Assembly: GCA_016932895.1 (NCBI GenBank)
Contig: JAFGCA010000311.1
Coordinates: forward strand, 1-7,610
DNA: 7,610 nt
Source of the DNA: Sedimentisphaerales bacterium
GTDB taxonomy: Bacteria > Planctomycetota > Phycisphaerae > Sedimentisphaerales > SG8-4
Direction of reading: 5' to 3'
A program made the translations under genes and the position numbers. The first letter of the stretch is position 1, and every line of letters starts with the position of its first letter. The notes beneath the pieces are model-generated. The model did no database searches, was not told the origin of the DNA, and was given only the letters and a program-made list of their open reading frames with translations. This document shows, one piece after another, positions 5,151 to 7,610 of the stretch.

Positions 5151-5603
5151 ATGGATGAACAGATGCATGATACGCCGGAAGATCGCAAGCCGACGTCCGG
5201 CCCGTCTCGGGCAGGCGAGGCCGAGGTGCGCTGGACAACGGTCCTGTTTGTACTCCTGATTCTCCTGGCGGGCGCCGTGGTAGGTCACGGCTTGCTGCGC
5301 AATGGAGACGCGCCGGCCCAAGGCCTGCCTGGCGGCGCAGGGGCGACCTGTGCCGTATGTCCTTCCGGCGGCGCGTGTCCGATGAGTCAAGCGGGGCCGG
5401 TCGCCGCCCAGAGTGGATGTGCTGCCGGATGCGTCGTGAAAGAAGGTGCCGGCGAGCAGCCGCCATGTTCCGCCGCGGAATCCGCTTGCTGCCCGGAGAA
5501 GCCCTGTTGTGCAGGCGGCTCGTGCTGTAGTACAAGCACGCCGGCGTGTTCTCAGCAGGTTCCTCAGACGCTGCCGTGCGGCTCGGCGCCGGCGCAGCAA
5601 TAG
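5151..5603 (+). CDS. membrane-anchored cysteine-rich protein, unknown function
   Basis: A 150-residue protein with a polar N-terminus (1-27), one transmembrane helix (about 28-45, TTVLFVLLILLAGAVVGHG) and a long Gly/Ala/Pro/Ser-rich domain holding 14 cysteines at residues 67, 70, 76, 90, 94, 106, 113, 114, 119, 120, 125, 126, 133 and 143. They include one CxxC (CAVC) and three CC pairs in CCPEKPCCAGGSCC (113-126). Few charges precede the helix, so orientation is not certain, but the Cys domain is probably extracytoplasmic. Such clustering suits metal binding, an Fe-S or thiol redox role, or disulfide cross-linking; nothing here decides among these. ATG 5151 is preferred because GAAGGG lies 7 bases upstream; an in-frame ATG at 5136 is also possible. 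The next gene also encodes a Cys-rich loop. I recognise no named family. Confidence 0.7.
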   Translation: MDEQMHDTPEDRKPTSGPSRAGEAEVRWTTVLFVLLILLAGAVVGHGLLRNGDAPAQGLPGGAGATCAVCPSGGACPMSQAGPVAAQSGCAAGCVVKEGAGEQPPCSAAESACCPEKPCCAGGSCCSTSTPACSQQVPQTLPCGSAPAQQ

Positions 5604-5627
5604 ACTCCAATCGATTGTCTGGCAGCA

Positions 5628-5646
5628 CGTCCGAAGGACACGGACG
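5628..5646. repeat. inverted repeat between the Cys-rich and DUF4405 genes
   Basis: CGTCCG and CGGACG form a perfect 6-bp dyad with a 7-base loop (AAGGACA), in the 151-base gap (5604-5754) that otherwise shows no gene and no good promoter. It starts 25 bases after the Cys-rich stop. Without a T tract it is a poor intrinsic terminator; an RNA processing or partial attenuation site is possible. Confidence 0.25.
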
Positions 5647-5754
5647 GTCGTGAAATACGGCCACATGACGAGTGCGAGGCGGCCTTTGTCGGGAGCGCCC
5701 AAGTAGCTGCCAATCGTCCGTCTCATTCTCACAACAGGGGGAAGATCGCCGCTG

Positions 5755-6147
5755 ATGAAGCGTAATACGTTGAATTTCTGGATCGATCTGATATCTTTTT
5801 TCACGTTTCTTGCTCTGGTTGTCACGGGCCTGGTGATTTACTATGTGCTGCCTCCGTGCGGCAACTGCACCGGCGGCGGGTGCGCCGAAGGGGAGGCCGC
5901 CACGTTGTGGAGCTTCGGCCGACATGATTTCGGCGCAATCCACTTCTATCTGGCTCTGGCCACCGTGGTCCTGGTGGTCATACACGTCTGCCTCCACTGG
6001 ACGTGGGTCTGCCATACCGCCTGCAGATTGGCGGGTTTGAACGTGACTTCTCCGCAGCGCTGCCGTCTATGGGGCACGTTGCTGCTGGTGCTCCTGATCG
6101 CCCTGACCATCGCGGCGCTCTATCTGGCCAAGACCCAGGTGCGCTGA
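5755..6147 (+). CDS. DUF4405 family three-helix membrane protein (cytochrome-like)
   Basis: A 130-residue membrane protein with three predicted helices: about 8-32 (FWIDLISFFTFLALVVTGLV), 60-84 and 105-125. The block LNFWIDLISF, then LWSFGRHDFGAIHFYLAL and VVIHVCLHWTW, is characteristic of DUF4405, described as a flavinylation-associated cytochrome-like domain related to di-heme b561-type proteins. Candidate heme-ligand histidines are H57, H63, H77 and H81. A loop between helices 1 and 2 carries PPCGNCTGGGC (residues 33-43), and more cysteines occur at 79, 86, 90 and 103. It therefore probably passes electrons across or within the membrane. The ribosome site is weak: GGGGGA lies about 12 bases before ATG 5755. 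It follows the Cys-rich gene by 151 bases on the same strand, and the shared Cys-richness hints that they work together. No FMN-binding or ApbE partner is in this window. Confidence 0.85.
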   Translation: MKRNTLNFWIDLISFFTFLALVVTGLVIYYVLPPCGNCTGGGCAEGEAATLWSFGRHDFGAIHFYLALATVVLVVIHVCLHWTWVCHTACRLAGLNVTSPQRCRLWGTLLLVLLIALTIAALYLAKTQVR

Positions 6148-6164
6148 CCCGATGCGCGGGCCAG
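6144..6164. terminator. hairpin between convergent genes
   Basis: CTGACCCG (6144-6151) and CGGGCCAG (6157-6164) form an 8-bp stem with one A-C mismatch around ATGCG. It fills the 17-base gap between the DUF4405 gene and the convergent TIM-barrel gene and overlaps the DUF4405 stop. The stem is GC-rich but lacks a T tract in either direction, so terminator activity is tentative. Confidence 0.35.
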
Positions 6165-7151
6165 TCAGGCTTCGATCAGGTTCCAGAGGCTCTCCAGGGC
6201 CTTGGCGGTCTTCTCCACGGCGGCGGGGTCGTCCACTTGCCGCAGCTCCTGGTCGAAGGGTTCGCACTCGACGGGGCCGTCGTAGCCGATCTTGGCCAGG
6301 GCGTTGACGAATCCTTTCATGTCGATCACACCGGTCGTCACGGGCAAACAGCGGCGGCTGTCGATCTGCTCGTCGACGTCGATGCCTTCGGGAGCGTCGT
6401 TGACGTGAACGTGGACGATGTCCTTACCGGATAGCGACAGCAGCTCCTCGACCGTACCGTGCGAGGTATACCAATGCCAGCTATCCATCAGCAGGCCCAC
6501 GTTGCCGGTGCCGATGGCGTCGGCGAGTTCCATCATGCCGTGCTGCGTGCAGATAAACGGGAAGCGATTGCGTCGGCGGGAGGTTCGGGGCCCGACGAAT
6601 TCCAGGCCCAGCCGAATGTCGTAGTCCTTGAGCACTTTGGCCGCCTCGCGCAGGCGTCGCTCATGGCGTTTGAAATTCTGCAGGTAGGTCAGCTCGTTGT
6701 GGCCGGGCAGAATCCAGGTCGCCATGCGTTTCACGCCCAGTTGCTGCAACACCTTCGCCTGCCGGGCCAGTCCGGCCAGACCGCTCTCGAAGCGAGCTTC
6801 GTCTCTGCGAAAATCGAAGGGCAGGCCGGCCGAGCCATACCGCACGCCCTTGTCCTTCATCGTGCCAAGCCACGCGCGAATCTCCGCCTCTGATTTGCCG
6901 GCGAATTCGCCCGCGCTGGGAGTGATGCTGTCGAAGCCGAAGCGGGCCGCATAGTCCAATGCTTGTTGCTGATTCGCTCGCACGCCGATGTGCCCCGGTC
7001 CCAGGTTTTTGTAGAACTTGACGTTCTTTTTCGCCCCGGCGGCCCCCGCGACAGATACGCCAAAGGGCAGTGCCATGCCCGCCGCCAGCGCCGACCGGCA
7101 AAACGCACGTCTCGATATCCTGCGGGATGGTCCGCTTCTGAGTTCGGTCAT
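6165..7151 (-). CDS. Tat-exported sugar phosphate isomerase/epimerase-like TIM-barrel protein
   Basis: A 328-residue protein of the xylose-isomerase-like TIM-barrel superfamily (AP_endonuc_2 fold). The N-terminus SRRISRRAFCRSALAAGMAL fits a twin-arginine signal (S-R-R-x-F at residues 13-17), with a hydrophobic core and probable cleavage after VAGAAGA near residue 40, so it should be exported folded. Probable divalent-metal ligands by family pattern are E184 in LGLEFVGP, D223 and H226 in LMDSWHWY, H247/H249 in VHVHVND and E295/E297 in VECEPF. The substrate is not readable; such exported planctomycete proteins are usually associated with sugar or polyol conversion. The start at 7151 is chosen because GGGAG ends 8 bases upstream; ATG 7157 would leave only 2 bases. 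Length is slightly above cytosolic relatives because of the signal peptide. Its likely promoter is only weakly visible. Confidence 0.88.
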   Translation of the reverse strand: MTELRSGPSRRISRRAFCRSALAAGMALPFGVSVAGAAGAKKNVKFYKNLGPGHIGVRANQQQALDYAARFGFDSITPSAGEFAGKSEAEIRAWLGTMKDKGVRYGSAGLPFDFRRDEARFESGLAGLARQAKVLQQLGVKRMATWILPGHNELTYLQNFKRHERRLREAAKVLKDYDIRLGLEFVGPRTSRRRNRFPFICTQHGMMELADAIGTGNVGLLMDSWHWYTSHGTVEELLSLSGKDIVHVHVNDAPEGIDVDEQIDSRRCLPVTTGVIDMKGFVNALAKIGYDGPVECEPFDQELRQVDDPAAVEKTAKALESLWNLIEA

Positions 7152-7187
7152 CGTCATTTCTCCCGTTTCAGCAAGGCATTCTTATGC

Positions 7188-7193
7188 AGTGTA
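7188..7193 (-). promoter_or_regulatory. possible -10 box of the TIM-barrel gene
   Basis: On the minus strand TACACT (7193-7188) lies 36 bases before ATG 7151 and matches the -10 box of the H-X-DG gene in this window. No good -35 box is present: at 17 bases the sequence is TGTGGT, and at 15 bases TGGTAT. The assignment is weak. Confidence 0.3.
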
Positions 7194-7243
7194 ACATGAC
7201 CCGGCACCATACCACATCTCCACACACCGGGCAAGATAGCAGA

Positions 7244-7268
7244 GACAGGTAAACGTCCGCTGCCTGTC
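7244..7268. repeat. inverted repeat abutting the MITE
   Basis: GACAGG (7244-7249) and CCTGTC (7263-7268) form a perfect 6-bp dyad around 13 bases. The right arm ends immediately before the left end of the 149-bp element, so the hairpin may have been the original insertion target or an upstream terminator. Confidence 0.3.
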
Positions 7269-7417
7269 CTAGTACCGCATTTCGGAAGTTCCGCGACTAT
7301 GCGTGAGGAGATTGCTTCGTTGCTCCGCTCCTCGCAATGACATACACGGGTCGGCCCTGTCATTGCGAGCGAAGCGAAGCAATCTATGGTCGCACGATTT
7401 ATGAAATGCGGTACTAG
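7269..7417. mobile_element. 149-bp MITE-like palindromic element
   Basis: The ends are 15-bp perfect terminal inverted repeats: CTAGTACCGCATTTC at 7269-7283 and its reverse complement at 7403-7417. Inside, a large dyad pairs GATTGCTTCG (7310-7319) with CGAAGCAATC (7375-7384), and TCGCAATGACA (7332-7342) with TGTCATTGCGA (7358-7368), so the element folds into a long hairpin. It encodes no transposase. This GATTGCTTCG/TCGCAATGACA core is a familiar intergenic repeat in many bacterial genomes and is often mis-annotated as a protein with CEERSNEAI. The CTAG ends are consistent with TA duplication at a CTAG target, as known for IS630-type transposases, which would have mobilised it in trans; that mechanism is inference. 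Confidence 0.85.
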
Positions 7418-7433
7418 CGCAACGGCCCCCGGC

Positions 7434-7499
7434 AAATTGGCTTTGTTTTTTTGCCAAACCCGTGTTTTTCGCCCAAAAACCGCGAAATTGGGTTTGTTT
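7434..7499. repeat. two direct repeats of a planctomycete-type intergenic motif
   Basis: AAATTGGCTTTGTTT (7434-7448) and AAATTGGGTTTGTTT (7485-7499) differ at one of 15 positions and are 51 bases apart. An inverted CAAACCC/GGGTTTG pair (7455-7461 and 7490-7496) links the first spacer to the second copy. The reverse-strand form AAACAAA(C/G)CCAATTT is, to my recollection, a very common dispersed intergenic sequence in planctomycete genomes. Function is unknown. Confidence 0.6.
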
Positions 7500-7511
7500 G
7501 GCGCGCCTGGG

Positions 7512-7540
7512 TTGCCCTGCGCCCGGGTGGCACCTATAAA
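7512..7540 (+). promoter_or_regulatory. candidate promoter reading out of the right edge
   Basis: TTGCCC (7512-7517) and TATAAA (7535-7540) are separated by exactly 17 bases. Transcription would begin near 7547, and the remaining 60-odd bases contain no start codon followed by a long frame. They may be the leader of a gene beyond the window. Confidence 0.45.
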
Positions 7541-7610
7541 GAGCTCGGTGTCAAGCTACACTTTCCCTGTTTGCTCAGAAAAGGTTGGATCGAGAGCAAT
7601 TCTTTCTTTC

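Noticed and set aside
5151..5603. Cys-rich protein as a metallothionein
   Set aside because: It has a membrane helix, few lysines and widely spaced cysteines in Gly/Ala/Pro-rich sequence, unlike compact cytosolic metallothioneins; metal binding by another kind of fold remains possible.
4822..6015. 397-codon minus-strand frame opposite the Cys-rich and DUF4405 genes
   Set aside because: Its translation is Arg/Pro/Ser-rich and low in hydrophobic structure, typical of an antisense shadow of GC-rich coding sequence, and the opposite strand carries recognisable proteins.
7154..7457. Minus-strand frames containing CEERSNEAI and KKQSQF
   Set aside because: They are translations of the MITE core and of the dispersed intergenic repeat, a known source of spurious protein predictions.

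Overview
The window looks like a high-GC chromosomal segment of a planctomycete, most likely of the Phycisphaerae type. The evidence is an H-X-DG pseudopilin-like protein with the F/Y-T-x-K-D N-terminus seen in that group, a Tat-exported xylose-isomerase-like TIM-barrel protein, and the AAACAAA(C/G)CCAATTT intergenic motif that I associate with planctomycete genomes. The placement is inference from gene content; there is no rRNA or other marker gene here.

Left part (1-2508): a tRNA-Gly(GCC) on the minus strand has its own near-consensus promoter. Beside it, also on the minus strand, is a 33-residue single-pass membrane mini-protein with a perfect Shine-Dalgarno sequence. Divergent from these, a clear sigma70-type promoter drives a two-gene operon with a 4-base ATGA overlap: an ABC/OLD-like AAA ATPase (RloA/AbiLi type) and an RloB/AbiLii protein with Toprim-like features. 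This pair is an AbiL-class anti-phage module, and its ATPase gene looks lower in GC than the flanks. It is the main accessory element of the window.

Middle part (2509-4809): a G-rich leader with a quadruplex-forming pattern precedes a dodecin gene of the non-flavin, SecE2-like type. The dodecin gene converges on a minus-strand H-X-DG family pseudopilin-like gene with its own promoter. Upstream of that is a second minus-strand gene for a single-pass membrane protein of unknown function.

Right part (4810-7157): a poorly defined intergenic stretch holds a 14-bp palindrome and an unassigned minus-strand reading frame. It is followed by two plus-strand genes, a membrane-anchored protein with 14 cysteines and a three-helix DUF4405 (flavinylation-associated cytochrome-like) protein with its own cysteine-rich loop. 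They may form a small envelope redox or metal-handling module. They converge on the minus-strand gene for the Tat-exported TIM-barrel protein.

End (7158-7610): no gene. It contains a complete 149-bp MITE-like element with 15-bp perfect terminal inverted repeats and CTAG ends, a pair of 15-base direct repeats of the planctomycete dispersed type, and a candidate promoter firing out of the right edge.

The functional groups appear independent: tRNA, defence pair, dodecin, pseudopilin/membrane proteins, Cys-rich/DUF4405 pair and TIM-barrel enzyme. The only clear translational coupling is within the defence pair. No entirely new system can be demonstrated from sequence alone. The best leads are the AbiL-type pair and the Cys-rich/DUF4405 pair.
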